Assembly: GCA_025462865.1 (NCBI GenBank)
Contig: JAOAPI010000099.1
Location: 1 to 64,000 of the forward strand
Direction of reading: 5' to 3'
Length of the DNA: 64,000 nucleotides
Source: Candidatus Sulfotelmatobacter sp.
GTDB taxonomy: Bacteria > Acidobacteriota > Terriglobia > Terriglobales > Acidobacteriaceae
A program made the position numbers and the translations under genes. This document shows, piece after piece, positions 26,441 to 34,976 of the stretch; position 1 is the first letter of the stretch, and every line of letters starts with the position of its first letter. The notes under the pieces are model-generated. The model had not been told where the DNA came from. It was given only the letters and a program-made list of their open reading frames with translations, and did no database searches.

Positions 26441-27175
26441 ATGAATACAGTTCCAGCAGAAAGTCAGCCCCTTGCTGGGCAAGTGACGGTTATTACCGGG
26501 GCGGGCCGCGGCATTGGTGAAGCGATTGCGCGCCAATTGTCGAGTTTAGGCGCGACCGCAGTTTTATGCGGACGCACACGGGGCGCCCTCGACGCTACGG
26601 CCACGGCGATTGCGCAATCTGGTGGGAAAGCGGAGGCCCTCGTTTGCGATGTGACCAGTCTTCAGTCGGTAGAGGCGGCCGCCAAGCATGTTGAGTCCTC
26701 GTTCGGTCGCGTGGACATTCTGGTTAATAACGCCGGCATTGGCGGATTTGGCGGCCCTCTGCACCAGCTTCCACCCGACTCCTGGGATCAGATCCTGAAC
26801 ACGAATTTGCGCGGAGTCTACTACACGACGCGTGCCTTCGCTCCCATGATGATCCGTGCCCGCTCCGGCCACATCATCAATATTTCGTCGCTGGCGGGAA
26901 AGAATGCCCTGCCGAACGGCGCAGCTTATGCCGCTTCGAAATGGGGATTGAACGGACTGAGCTACTCAATGGCGGAAGAACTGCGCGGCCACAACATTCG
27001 CGTAGCGGTGGTCTGCCCCGGCTCAACCAATACCGACCTGAGCCCTCATGCTGGAAAGGATCAGTCGAAAATGCTGCAACCGGAAGACATTGCACATGCC
27101 GTCTCTGCGCTAGTGACGCAGGCTCCGCAATCATTTATCAGCGAGATTCTGCTGCGGCCCACACAGAAGCCCTGA
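26441..27175 (+). CDS. Short-chain dehydrogenase/reductase (SDR)
   Basis: The product is 244 residues from ATG 26441. Classical SDR motifs are complete: cofactor-binding TGAGRGIGEAIA, CDVTS, NNAGIGG, a catalytic Ser in NISSLAG and YAASK with catalytic Tyr and Lys, then CPGSTNTDLS. The closest type is the 3-oxoacyl-[ACP] reductase-like group, but substrate cannot be assigned. The Arg after the first Gly-rich turn and CGRTRG favour NADP(H), an inference. It is convergent with the Zn-ribbon gene, with 17 bp between the stops. Confidence 0.88.
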   Translation: MNTVPAESQPLAGQVTVITGAGRGIGEAIARQLSSLGATAVLCGRTRGALDATATAIAQSGGKAEALVCDVTSLQSVEAAAKHVESSFGRVDILVNNAGIGGFGGPLHQLPPDSWDQILNTNLRGVYYTTRAFAPMMIRARSGHIINISSLAGKNALPNGAAYAASKWGLNGLSYSMAEELRGHNIRVAVVCPGSTNTDLSPHAGKDQSKMLQPEDIAHAVSALVTQAPQSFISEILLRPTQKP

Positions 27176-27192
27176 CCTTCGCGTTCTGGGAT

Positions 27193-27630
27193 TCACTTCT
27201 TGAATAGATTTTCAAAAGCCTGCCGCGCGTCGCTGGGCCGCAGGCTGGCTGGCGTCGAGGTTTCCTTCTCACGAGTGACACGGATTTCGTAAAACGTGCA
27301 ATCGTTGCGCGCGTCTTTCTTCGGTACTCGTTCCTTTATCGGCTGCATGCACTCGAAACGGCTGCCGGGATCAAAATACATACACTGCTTGCACGAATGC
27401 AGTTCAAAGCCGCACTTGGGGCAGAGCCCGGTCGGCGGAATCGCCTGCAGCACCGTCCCACACTGGGCGCAACGGGAGACGGCGCGAGTCCCCGGCATAT
27501 TCACGGGCTTTGGCCCCATGCTGTAGTCTCTCTTGGCTGGCGGCGGGGCCGGCTTTTCTCGCGGTTCGCCGCGCGGCTTCGCCTCGCGGTCGCGATCCTG
27601 ATATCCATGCTGACGATATTTTGCTGCCAC
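27193..27630 (-). CDS. Cysteine-rich zinc-ribbon protein of unknown function
   Basis: The product is 145 residues from GTG 27630, after GGGGAGGCTCA. A basic Pro-rich N-terminus (about 1-50) precedes a double zinc ribbon: CAQC with CPKC (about 54-74), then CKQCMYFDPGSRFECMQP and a last Cys in NDCTFYE (about 80-110). The second block, with an aromatic acidic spacer, recalls acidobacterial proteins of unknown role. The C-terminal ARQAFENLFKK helix is conserved in style. It could bind nucleic acid or act as a metal-stabilised adaptor. No partner is obvious from the neighbours. Confidence 0.75.
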   Translation of the reverse strand: MAAKYRQHGYQDRDREAKPRGEPREKPAPPPAKRDYSMGPKPVNMPGTRAVSRCAQCGTVLQAIPPTGLCPKCGFELHSCKQCMYFDPGSRFECMQPIKERVPKKDARNDCTFYEIRVTREKETSTPASLRPSDARQAFENLFKK

Positions 27631-27803
27631 TGAGCCTCCCCACCCGCTGGCGTATTGTCTCGCCGGCAGCCGCTTACGGCAAGTCTCGATTAAACATCAG
27701 GTCATTCAGGTTCCAAAAAAGGAACAACTTGCGGACTCATTTCTTTGTTGACTTGAGATCGACAAATCTTGAGCACGCCGTCCTCATTAACTCTCACCCT
27801 CGT

Positions 27804-27809
27804 TACAAT
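27804..27809 (+). promoter_or_regulatory. -10-like box placed for a leaderless metallo-beta-lactamase mRNA
   Basis: TACAAT ends six bases before ATG 27816. The intervening GAGAAC is too short and too close to act as a normal Shine-Dalgarno. Confidence 0.4.
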
Positions 27810-27815
27810 GAGAAC

Positions 27816-28448
27816 ATGATTCATGAAATCTTTCCGGTTGGGCCACTACAGTGTAACTGCTCAATCATTGGCGACGACAATACTCGCGAAGCGATGGTCA
27901 TCGATCCCGGCGATGACATAGAGGACGTCCTCGCCCTGCTGGGCAAGCATAATCTGCAAGTCAAGCAGATCGTGATTACACACGCCCACATCGACCATGT
28001 GGGGGGAGCCATGAAGCTGCGCGCGGCCACCGGAGCACCAATCCTGCTCAACCAGAACGACTATGCGCTGCTGAAAATGCTAGACGTCCAAGCTGCATGG
28101 ATCGGCGTGGCCGCGCCCGGCGTTGTCGAGATCGACCAAAGCGTGAGCACAGGCGATACGGTCAAGGCCGGCGCGCATGCAGCCAGCATTCTGCACACGC
28201 CGGGGCACACCGAAGGCAGCATCTGCCTTTACTTCCCTGCCGAGAAAACTCTAATCGCCGGCGATACCCTTTTCGCTGGCTCAATTGGCCGGACTGACCT
28301 TCCTGGCGGCTCGATGCAGAAGATCATGCAATCGCTGCACGGCACCGTCCTCGCTTTACCGGATGAAACCGTAGTCGTGCCCGGCCATGGCCCCATCACT
28401 ACCATTGGAGAAGAGCGGCAAAGCAATCCTTTTCTGACCAAGCGATGA
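27816..28448 (+). CDS. Metallo-beta-lactamase fold hydrolase (glyoxalase II-like, YcbL type)
   Basis: The product is 210 residues from ATG 27816 (MIHEIFPVGPLQCN), the start that fits the family; the upstream open frame is not coding. The di-metal site is complete: THAHIDHVGG (about 53-61), LHTPGHTEGS, GDTLFAGSIGRTD and VVPGHGP. The NCSIIGDDNTREAMVIDPGD opening and short length match YcbL/GloB-like enzymes, which hydrolyse S-lactoylglutathione or related thioesters. There is no C-terminal glyoxalase II recognition domain, so the true substrate is open. It is convergent with an aminotransferase gene, 9 bp apart. Confidence 0.9.
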   Translation: MIHEIFPVGPLQCNCSIIGDDNTREAMVIDPGDDIEDVLALLGKHNLQVKQIVITHAHIDHVGGAMKLRAATGAPILLNQNDYALLKMLDVQAAWIGVAAPGVVEIDQSVSTGDTVKAGAHAASILHTPGHTEGSICLYFPAEKTLIAGDTLFAGSIGRTDLPGGSMQKIMQSLHGTVLALPDETVVVPGHGPITTIGEERQSNPFLTKR

Positions 28449-28457
28449 GCAACATCG

Positions 28458-29627
28458 TTACGGATTCATCGTTGCAAATATTCGCTGCAGTGCTTCCGCA
28501 AATTCCTCTCTCCGTGTGATCAGACTCAGTACTAGGTAGCCGTCGCTGGGAAAATCATAGAAGTGCCCGGGATGCAGCAGTACGGATTTCCGGCGTAGGA
28601 GTTCTACCGCCAACTCCTCGTCGGTCTGGGTAACGGGTACGCGCAAGACTGCATACCATCCGCCCTCTACAATTAAACGCTGACACGTCGTTTGCGCGGC
28701 AAGCTGCCGGTCGAGCTCTTTCAGATTCGCCAGTACACGATCCAGCAATTGTTGCTGAATGCTCTTTCGTTGCTCCAGTAATACGGGTGTAGCCAACTGG
28801 ATGGGAGCGTTCATGGAGAGATAGGTGTCGGAGATTATCTCCAGGCGCGATTCTGCCGCTTCAACCTCCGCGCCGGGGCCGCTGGTGGCCACCCATGCCA
28901 CCTTCATTTGGGGCAGCGCCGAGATCTTCGACACTCCACTTAGCGTGAATGTCAGCACATCCGGGTTGGCGGCAAAACTTTGTCGTGCGGCACCATCGTG
29001 AGCGTAGTCAAGAAAAACTTCATCGGCAATGAGCGCGAGTCCATGTTCGCCGCAAAAACGATTGAGAAACTTCTGTTCGTTGGGATGTACGAACGAGCCC
29101 GTCGGATTATTGGGATGAACCACAACAACCCCGCGCGTGCGTTCGGTTGTCATTTTCTGCAGCGACGGAAAATCCATCTGCCAACCGTGGTCGTAAATAA
29201 GCGGATACGGCACAAGTTTCACATCCTGCAGGTCAGCCAGAAATTCAAATAAAGGATAGCTCGGCTTCGGGACCAACAGCTCATCGCCCGGATTGCAGAG
29301 TAGACGCAACACAAACGAATAGCCTTCGCTGGTGCTGGTAGTGAGAATCAGTCGCTCGGAATCGAGGTTGTGAATACCGTGCGCAGCCCGGTAGTACTCC
29401 GCAACCGCGGCACGTGCGCTGGCCAGCCCCTTAGGCTGCGGATCGTAATCAAGCGCCTGCGGCGAGGCGAGCGATTGTAGAATTCGTGCCTCGTCATAGA
29501 ACAACCCAGCCCGCGTTGGATTCGAAAGTGTTAGATCGAGTACTCTCGCGCCGCCCGATCGAACCTCGTCGAGCGTCTCGGACAGGCGATTGCGCGTGAG
29601 CTTCCAGTTGGTGCGATCAGAGAACAT
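28458..29627 (-). CDS. Class I/II pyridoxal-phosphate aminotransferase
   Basis: The product is 389 residues from ATG 29627; an in-frame TTG at 29651 would add eight residues. The fold-type I motifs are present: LTLSNPT near the N-terminus, TSTSEGYS, PKPSYPLFE, HPNNPTGSF, ADEVFLDYAH and the Schiff-base Lys in SGVSKISALPQMKVAW. The SGxSKxxxLPQxK form is typical of the branch including putative alanine and aromatic aminotransferases. Amino-acid specificity cannot be told. It has no operon partner: it converges with the metallo-beta-lactamase gene and diverges from the kinase gene. Confidence 0.88.
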   Translation of the reverse strand: MFSDRTNWKLTRNRLSETLDEVRSGGARVLDLTLSNPTRAGLFYDEARILQSLASPQALDYDPQPKGLASARAAVAEYYRAAHGIHNLDSERLILTTSTSEGYSFVLRLLCNPGDELLVPKPSYPLFEFLADLQDVKLVPYPLIYDHGWQMDFPSLQKMTTERTRGVVVVHPNNPTGSFVHPNEQKFLNRFCGEHGLALIADEVFLDYAHDGAARQSFAANPDVLTFTLSGVSKISALPQMKVAWVATSGPGAEVEAAESRLEIISDTYLSMNAPIQLATPVLLEQRKSIQQQLLDRVLANLKELDRQLAAQTTCQRLIVEGGWYAVLRVPVTQTDEELAVELLRRKSVLLHPGHFYDFPSDGYLVLSLITRREEFAEALQRIFATMNP

Positions 29628-29862
29628 CTCGGTCCACTTGCACTTTATCAAGGATCAGGCGCTTAGCGGAGCCAAAGGACCCGGATGTTTTCGGCTGGCC
29701 TGCTTCCGGATGGAACCTCCGATCTTTGCCGTTCGGACTTGATACCTCGTGTTGGAGTTGCGAACGATAATCGCGACCTTCCGGTTCTGAAAAAATCGGC
29801 TGGGTGTATGATCGGTGCCATTCCGCACACTGGAGCCCGCAACGTCATCCAGAATGCCTTTT

Positions 29863-31908
29863 ATGAATATTGCCGCAGGCACTCATATCAGGCATTATGA
29901 AATTCTTTCCGCGTTGGGCGCTGGCGGTATGGGAGAGGTCTACCTGGCTGAGGACAAGCGGCTGGGCCGCAAAGTTGCCATAAAATTCCTGCCGGCAAAT
30001 GTCGCCACGGATGATCGAGCCAAAGAGCGCTTGCTGAGAGAAGCCCGCACCGCAGCGACCCTTGATCACCCAAACATATGCGCCATCTATGAGGTCGACG
30101 AGGAGGGCGGCTACATCGTCTTACAGTACGTCGAGGGCCAGACATTGGCTTCGAGCCTGAAGCGTGGGGCGGCGGAGGTACGCGAAGCGCTTGCGATTGC
30201 GTTCCAGATTGCCGAAGCCCTGCACGAAGCGCACAGTCGCGGCATCATTCACCGCGACATCAAACCCGAAAACATAATGCTCACCACCCGCCGGCAGGTG
30301 AAGGTGCTCGATTTCGGTCTGGCAAAGGTGTTGCGCGATCCCGCCATTCTCGAAAACGATGAGGTGACCGGCAGCATGTTGAGCATGCCGGGAACGGTAA
30401 TGGGCACCGTGCCCTACATGTCGCCCGAACAAGTGCGCGGCGACCAGTTGGATATTCGCACCGATATCTTCAGCTTTGGCACGGTGCTTTATGAAATGCT
30501 GAGTGGCCGGCGGCCCTTCGAGGCAAGGAGTACGGCTGAAGTCATCTCCGCCATTCTGACCAGGGACCCTGCCCCCCTTTCAGGCCTTGGCCTCACCGAC
30601 AGCGGCGAGGAGAGTCTCTTACGAAAATGCCTGGAGAAGGATGCTGCGCTGCGGTACCAAACAATGGGAGAGCTAATATCTGACCTGGAGCAAATCCGGC
30701 GTGCATACGACAGTGACAGTATCAGGGCCGAGATCGAAAGTGCCCCTCGGAAACTGAAGCCGGCAATCACCGGCACTAAGGGAAGCGGCTTTCGCGTCCC
30801 TCGACTCTGGATTCTAACCATCGCCGCATTGGCGGCCGCGGCAGCCGTGTATTTGTTGTCGTTTCGAAATCAGAAGGGCTCGCCTGCATCGGCAGCCCAC
30901 ACGCCCAACGCCGTGGCCTACGACGCCTACGTGCGCGGCAAGGTGAATGTCAGCAGCGAGAATCCGGCCGATAACGAGGCCGCGATCCAACTGTTTGAGC
31001 AGGCGACAGTCGCTGATCCAAACTTTGCCGCCGCCTATGCCGAACTGGCCCGCGCCTATAGCATCAAAGCGCGTTTTTTTGCTCCCGTGCCAGAGAAGAA
31101 AAAGTTGAATGAGGAAGCCGAAGTAGGTGTAGAAAAAGCGCTCGCACTCGATCCTAATCTTGCCGAGGGCTATTTTGCTCGTGGTCTGATCCTATGGACG
31201 CCCTATAAGCGCTTCCCTCACGAACGTGCGGTTCAGTCCTACAAACGCGCTCTGGAATTGAATCCCAATCTCGATGAAGCGCACCACCAGTTGGGATTTG
31301 TCTACTTGCACATCGGGCTTCTCGACAAGGGTCAACAGGAAATCGAAAAAGCGCTGGCCATCAATCCGGGCAATACTTTGGCTCGATATCGCCTGGGCGT
31401 CATCAACATGTGCCGGGCCAAATACGAAGAAGCGTTTCAGATCTTTAATACCACCCCGCTGGAAAAGAGCCCTTCGCTGCTGGCATCCTATACCTCAACA
31501 GCTTTATTCCGGCTGGGGCGAAGCGCGGAAGCCTCGGCGATCATCGAGCAATTCTTTAAAGACTATCCGAAAGACGAAGGCGGACTGGTAACCAGCGTCA
31601 AGGCCATGATGCTGGCCAAGGCTGGAAAGAACCGCGAAGCCGAAGACGCGATTCAGCGCGCAATTGATATCGGCCGAGGTTACGCCCACTTTCATCACAC
31701 CTCGTATAACATCGCTACAGCTTATGCGCTTATGAATAAGCCGGATCCGGCGCTCAAGTGGCTGGAGGTGACTGCGGACGAGGGCTTCCCTTGTTACCCG
31801 CTTTTTGACGGTGATACTAACTTGGACAGCCTAAGAAAAGACGCGCGTTTTGTTTCCATGATGGCGAACTTAAAACAGCAGTGGCAGCATTTTGATGCCA
31901 CTTTATGA
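29863..31908 (+). CDS. Ser/Thr protein kinase with transmembrane span and TPR domain
   Basis: The product is 681 residues from ATG 29863 (MNIAAGTHIRHYEIL); a GTG at 29815 is in frame but less likely. The kinase domain (about 11-285) is intact: LGAGGMGEVYLA, Lys41 in VAIKFL, HRDIKPENIML, DFGLAK, and SPEQVRG in place of APE. One membrane helix lies at about 314-331 (LWILTIAALAAAAAVYLL). About seven TPR-like repeats fill the extracytoplasmic part (LDPNLAEGYFARGLILW, LNPNLDEAHHQLGFVYLHIG, INPGNTLARYRLGVINM). Such Hanks-type kinase-TPR receptors are abundant in acidobacteria. The target is unknown and no phosphatase is adjacent. Confidence 0.92.
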   Translation: MNIAAGTHIRHYEILSALGAGGMGEVYLAEDKRLGRKVAIKFLPANVATDDRAKERLLREARTAATLDHPNICAIYEVDEEGGYIVLQYVEGQTLASSLKRGAAEVREALAIAFQIAEALHEAHSRGIIHRDIKPENIMLTTRRQVKVLDFGLAKVLRDPAILENDEVTGSMLSMPGTVMGTVPYMSPEQVRGDQLDIRTDIFSFGTVLYEMLSGRRPFEARSTAEVISAILTRDPAPLSGLGLTDSGEESLLRKCLEKDAALRYQTMGELISDLEQIRRAYDSDSIRAEIESAPRKLKPAITGTKGSGFRVPRLWILTIAALAAAAAVYLLSFRNQKGSPASAAHTPNAVAYDAYVRGKVNVSSENPADNEAAIQLFEQATVADPNFAAAYAELARAYSIKARFFAPVPEKKKLNEEAEVGVEKALALDPNLAEGYFARGLILWTPYKRFPHERAVQSYKRALELNPNLDEAHHQLGFVYLHIGLLDKGQQEIEKALAINPGNTLARYRLGVINMCRAKYEEAFQIFNTTPLEKSPSLLASYTSTALFRLGRSAEASAIIEQFFKDYPKDEGGLVTSVKAMMLAKAGKNREAEDAIQRAIDIGRGYAHFHHTSYNIATAYALMNKPDPALKWLEVTADEGFPCYPLFDGDTNLDSLRKDARFVSMMANLKQQWQHFDATL

Positions 31909-31957
31909 GCGAGGCGCCACCGCCGCCGAGTGGAATACTCAGAGGAAAACACCTTGC

Positions 31958-33070
31958 TCAGGACTTTCCGAATGCCTCTTTATTCACGACGTAAGGCATC
32001 TTGGTGACATCCCCGCCGTAATTCCCTTCGAGTACGTCAATCAGTCCCTGCACGCAGCGTCCTGCCATGCCCTTGTTGGGATCGGTGGAGAGACGCGTGA
32101 TGCGGCCGGCGCTGGCGAAATGCGGCATAAGACGAAGGCGGTCGGCAATGTCCGGGTCGCGAAGTGGGGAGTCTACGGGCAGCGGTTCCTTCTCGTATAC
32201 ATCAAGGGCCGCGCCGGCAATCCAGTTCTCGCGCAACGCTTTCACCAGCGCGGCTTCGTCAATCACTGGGCCACGCGAGTCGTTGACTAAAAAGGCTGTC
32301 GGCTTCATCAGCTTCAACGTCTGTTCGTTGAACAAATGATACGTAGGCGTAGTGCTTTCCCCTCGACGCAACAGAGGTACATGCACGCTGACGAAATCAG
32401 CATGACGAAGCGCTTCTTCAAACGTCACATACTTAATCCAATTCTTTTCTCGGGAAATTCCGCGGGCGTGGCGCAAATCCATGGTTTCTTGAATGGCCTT
32501 GATGTAATCGTGATTCTCGTAGGCCGGGTCGTAGCACAACATGTTCATATCAAAACCGGCGCACTTCTTGATCATGGCAAGGCCGATACGCCCGGTGCCG
32601 ATAATCGCGATGGTCTTGCCAGTCACTTCGTCGCCCAGAAACGGCAAATATGGATGCCAGTATCCCCATTGGTTTTCGCGGGTGAGGTGCTCAGCGGACC
32701 ACATCTTGCGCGCCAGCATGCCGAGCATGAAGAAAGCAAATTCCGCGGTGGCTTCAGTCAGAACGTCTGCTGTGTGAGTGAAAGGAATCTTGTAGCGGTT
32801 GGCATCGGCCCGGTTGATGTTGTCGAAGCCGACCGCAATCTGCGCAATGACTTTGAGCGAGCTTTTTCCGGCTTCGAAAACCTCGGCGTCAATGGGGTCG
32901 CGCAGCGTAGTGATCAAGCCGTCGATACCGGATCTGGCCTTGTCGATAATCAGACTTTTCGGCGGCGCTTCGGGCTGCGGATAGACCTCAACTTCGTAGC
33001 CGCGGTTACGTAGGAGGTCAATGGCTTCTCCAATGTCACAGGTAGCAAAAACACGGAATTTCTTACTCAT
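31958..33070 (-). CDS. D-isomer-specific 2-hydroxyacid dehydrogenase
   Basis: The product is 370 residues, starting at ATG 33070 after GGAAAG. The NAD-binding domain has IAIIGTGRIGLAMIKKC (about 147-163). The catalytic triad is visible: Arg in VNDSRGPVIDEAAL, Glu in DVYEKEPL and His in LMPHFASAG. The family includes glyoxylate/hydroxypyruvate reductases and phosphoglycerate dehydrogenase. An insert after the NAD-binding motif (HDYIKAIQETMDLRHARG) makes it longer than usual. It is the last gene of a three-gene operon with a split-barrel flavoprotein and an aminotransferase, which hints at a 2-oxoacid/amino-acid pathway. Confidence 0.88.
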   Translation of the reverse strand: MSKKFRVFATCDIGEAIDLLRNRGYEVEVYPQPEAPPKSLIIDKARSGIDGLITTLRDPIDAEVFEAGKSSLKVIAQIAVGFDNINRADANRYKIPFTHTADVLTEATAEFAFFMLGMLARKMWSAEHLTRENQWGYWHPYLPFLGDEVTGKTIAIIGTGRIGLAMIKKCAGFDMNMLCYDPAYENHDYIKAIQETMDLRHARGISREKNWIKYVTFEEALRHADFVSVHVPLLRRGESTTPTYHLFNEQTLKLMKPTAFLVNDSRGPVIDEAALVKALRENWIAGAALDVYEKEPLPVDSPLRDPDIADRLRLMPHFASAGRITRLSTDPNKGMAGRCVQGLIDVLEGNYGGDVTKMPYVVNKEAFGKS

Positions 33071-33097
33071 GAATGTCTTTCCAGTGCGCGCGCCATA

Positions 33098-33613
33098 TTA
33101 GAACGTCCAACGCGTCGACTTGCCTACGAAGTCCTTTTCCCACAAGCCGAATACCACGCTTGGACACACTGCGAAGACCGGTTCTTTCATGGAAAGGATT
33201 TCCTTCTCCATTCCCCCCATATCAAATTTATATTTGCGCTCGTAGACTGGAAGGAACTTGCGGCGCGCCGACAGATCGGCAATCTCAGCAACGCCTTCGA
33301 CGACGACCGCTTCGTCTGCGTCCTCTGTGCACATCACACACTTCTTATTTTTTGCGAGGTTACGCGCTTTCCGGGACTTGCTGCCCGTACTGAAGAGGAA
33401 GCGTCCATCCTGCCACAGGCCCCAGACGACCATGGTGTGCGGGGAACCATCGGGCTTCACGGTGGTGATCCAGTAGTTGTGCGATTTCTTCAGACGTTCG
33501 TCGGCCCATTTCCAGGGAAGCAGGCCTTTACTGCCGGCGGGCAATCCGTAGCCTGGCATGTGCGGACGGCTAGCCTTGGGGTTTGATGTTTGAATGTTCT
33601 TCTTTGCTGGCAT
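33098..33613 (-). CDS. Pyridoxamine 5'-phosphate oxidase-like split-barrel flavoprotein
   Basis: The product is 171 residues from ATG 33613; a longer open frame to 33664 would overlap the preceding aminotransferase gene. The FMN-binding split barrel shows NYWITTVKPDGSPHTMVVWGLW, FLFSTGSKSRKARNLAKN and AVVVEGVAEI, typical of the general PNPOx-like/F420-binding group rather than true PdxH. It may bind FMN or F420 and act as a small-molecule reductase. It lies 29 bp after the aminotransferase stop and 27 bp before the dehydrogenase start, so all three are probably one transcript. Confidence 0.8.
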   Translation of the reverse strand: MPAKKNIQTSNPKASRPHMPGYGLPAGSKGLLPWKWADERLKKSHNYWITTVKPDGSPHTMVVWGLWQDGRFLFSTGSKSRKARNLAKNKKCVMCTEDADEAVVVEGVAEIADLSARRKFLPVYERKYKFDMGGMEKEILSMKEPVFAVCPSVVFGLWEKDFVGKSTRWTF

Positions 33614-33642
33614 GAAGCTTTCAGACGACAGCCGAGTCGATG

Positions 33643-34833
33643 TTAGAGATTTTTCTGCGTCCACTGGTCGATGCGATCCAGCGCCTGCTGCAGATTCTCC
33701 AATGAATTGGCCACGCTGAAACGCAGGTGGCCTTCACCGAACTCGCCAAATGCCGTCCCCGACAGCGCCGCCACGCCTGCCTGCTCCAACAGAGCGTCCG
33801 CGAGCGGTTTCGACTTCCATCCCGTGTTCGTGATGTTTGGGAAAACGTAGAACGCGCCTTTCGGCATGCGGCAGGAGAATCCTTTGATCTTATTCAACCC
33901 GGCTACGAACACGTCGCGACGGTGCTTGAACTCCGCGCACATGTGATCGACCGAACTTTGGTCGCCGCGCAGCGCTTCGATGCCCGCTATTTGCGTGAAG
34001 CTGGCCGTGCAGGAATTGGAATTTGTCATCAGCCGGGTGATGTGCGCTGCCAAATCCGGGCGCATCACACCGTAGCCCATCCGCCACCCCGTCATGGCAT
34101 AGGTCTTCGAGAATCCGTCAAGCAAAATGGTGCGCTCCTGCATCCCGGGCACCGACATGATCGAAAAATGTTCCCCTTCAAAAAGCAACCGGCTATAAAT
34201 TTCATCCGACATAACCGGAATATTCCGGTCCCCAATTATCTTCGCCACTTGCTCCACATCCTTCCGCTGCATCACGCCCCCGGTCGGATTGTGCGGCGAA
34301 TTCAGAATAATGAGCCTGGTGCGGTCTGTGACGAGTGCCGACAATTCGTTTACATCCACGGAGAAATCGCGGTCCTCGCGGAGTCGAACCGGCACAGCCT
34401 TGCCACCGACGTAACGAATCATCGACTCGTAAATCGGGAAACCGGGGTTTGGATAAATTACCTCATCTCCTTCATCAATTAGCGCGAGCATCGTGAAGAA
34501 AATGATTGGCTTTCCCCCAGGAACGACCACTACTTCCTCGGGAGAAACTCTCACACCGCGAGTCCGACTGACATACTCCGCAATAGTCTGGCGCAGCTCG
34601 GGCAAACCGGCGGAGGGACCGTAGTGGGTCCAACCTTTGTGCAGCGCGTCAACCGCAGCTTCAACCACGTTCGATGGAGTGTCGAAATCAGGCTCGCCGA
34701 TTTCCAGGTGAATGATGCTCTTGCCTTGACGCTCGAGCGCCCGCGCTTTGTTCAGCACTTCGAAGGCAGTTTCCGTACCCAGTCGCGACATGCGCCTGGC
34801 CAGTTGCAATTCGTGTTGTGTAGTTGGTGACAT
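33643..34833 (-). CDS. Class I aminotransferase (AspC/AlaA-like)
   Basis: The product is 396 residues from ATG 34833 (MSPTTQHELQL). Fold-type I landmarks are present: HLEIGEPDFDTP, GWTHYGPSAGLPELR, NSPHNPTGG, SDEIYSRLLF and the Schiff-base Lys in DGFSKTYAMTGWRMGYG, with a C-terminal Arg in LRFSVANS. This matches the I-gamma group, which includes aspartate and alanine aminotransferases. It heads the operon with the split-barrel flavoprotein and the 2-hydroxyacid dehydrogenase. The ATG has no Shine-Dalgarno; TATAAT sits about 24 bp upstream. It is unlike the aminotransferase at 28458, so not a recent duplicate. Confidence 0.9.
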   Translation of the reverse strand: MSPTTQHELQLARRMSRLGTETAFEVLNKARALERQGKSIIHLEIGEPDFDTPSNVVEAAVDALHKGWTHYGPSAGLPELRQTIAEYVSRTRGVRVSPEEVVVVPGGKPIIFFTMLALIDEGDEVIYPNPGFPIYESMIRYVGGKAVPVRLREDRDFSVDVNELSALVTDRTRLIILNSPHNPTGGVMQRKDVEQVAKIIGDRNIPVMSDEIYSRLLFEGEHFSIMSVPGMQERTILLDGFSKTYAMTGWRMGYGVMRPDLAAHITRLMTNSNSCTASFTQIAGIEALRGDQSSVDHMCAEFKHRRDVFVAGLNKIKGFSCRMPKGAFYVFPNITNTGWKSKPLADALLEQAGVAALSGTAFGEFGEGHLRFSVANSLENLQQALDRIDQWTQKNL

Positions 34834-34857
34834 AAGTGCGGACCGACCAAACTGCAA

Positions 34858-34863
34858 ATTATA
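34858..34863 (-). promoter_or_regulatory. -10 box of the aminotransferase operon
   Basis: A perfect TATAAT on the minus strand predicts a leader of about 17 nt before ATG 34833. The -35 region (about TCGAAA) is poor. Confidence 0.45.
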
Positions 34864-34976
34864 CGCCGGGCAAGGCAGCGTTTCGAGAGGTGCGGAGGCA
34901 TGCCTGGTTTTCAAGTGCAGTGCCCGCAAGAATTGCGGCAACACTAGCCGACCAAAGTAATTTGAATGGGTAAGTT

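Noticed and set aside
24774-26444. A 556-codon plus-strand open frame opposite the exported TPR gene
   Set aside because: Its translation is low-quality (many Arg/Gly/His runs, no domain) and it mirrors the minus-strand gene, which has a signal peptide, Shine-Dalgarno, promoter and TPR-like helices.
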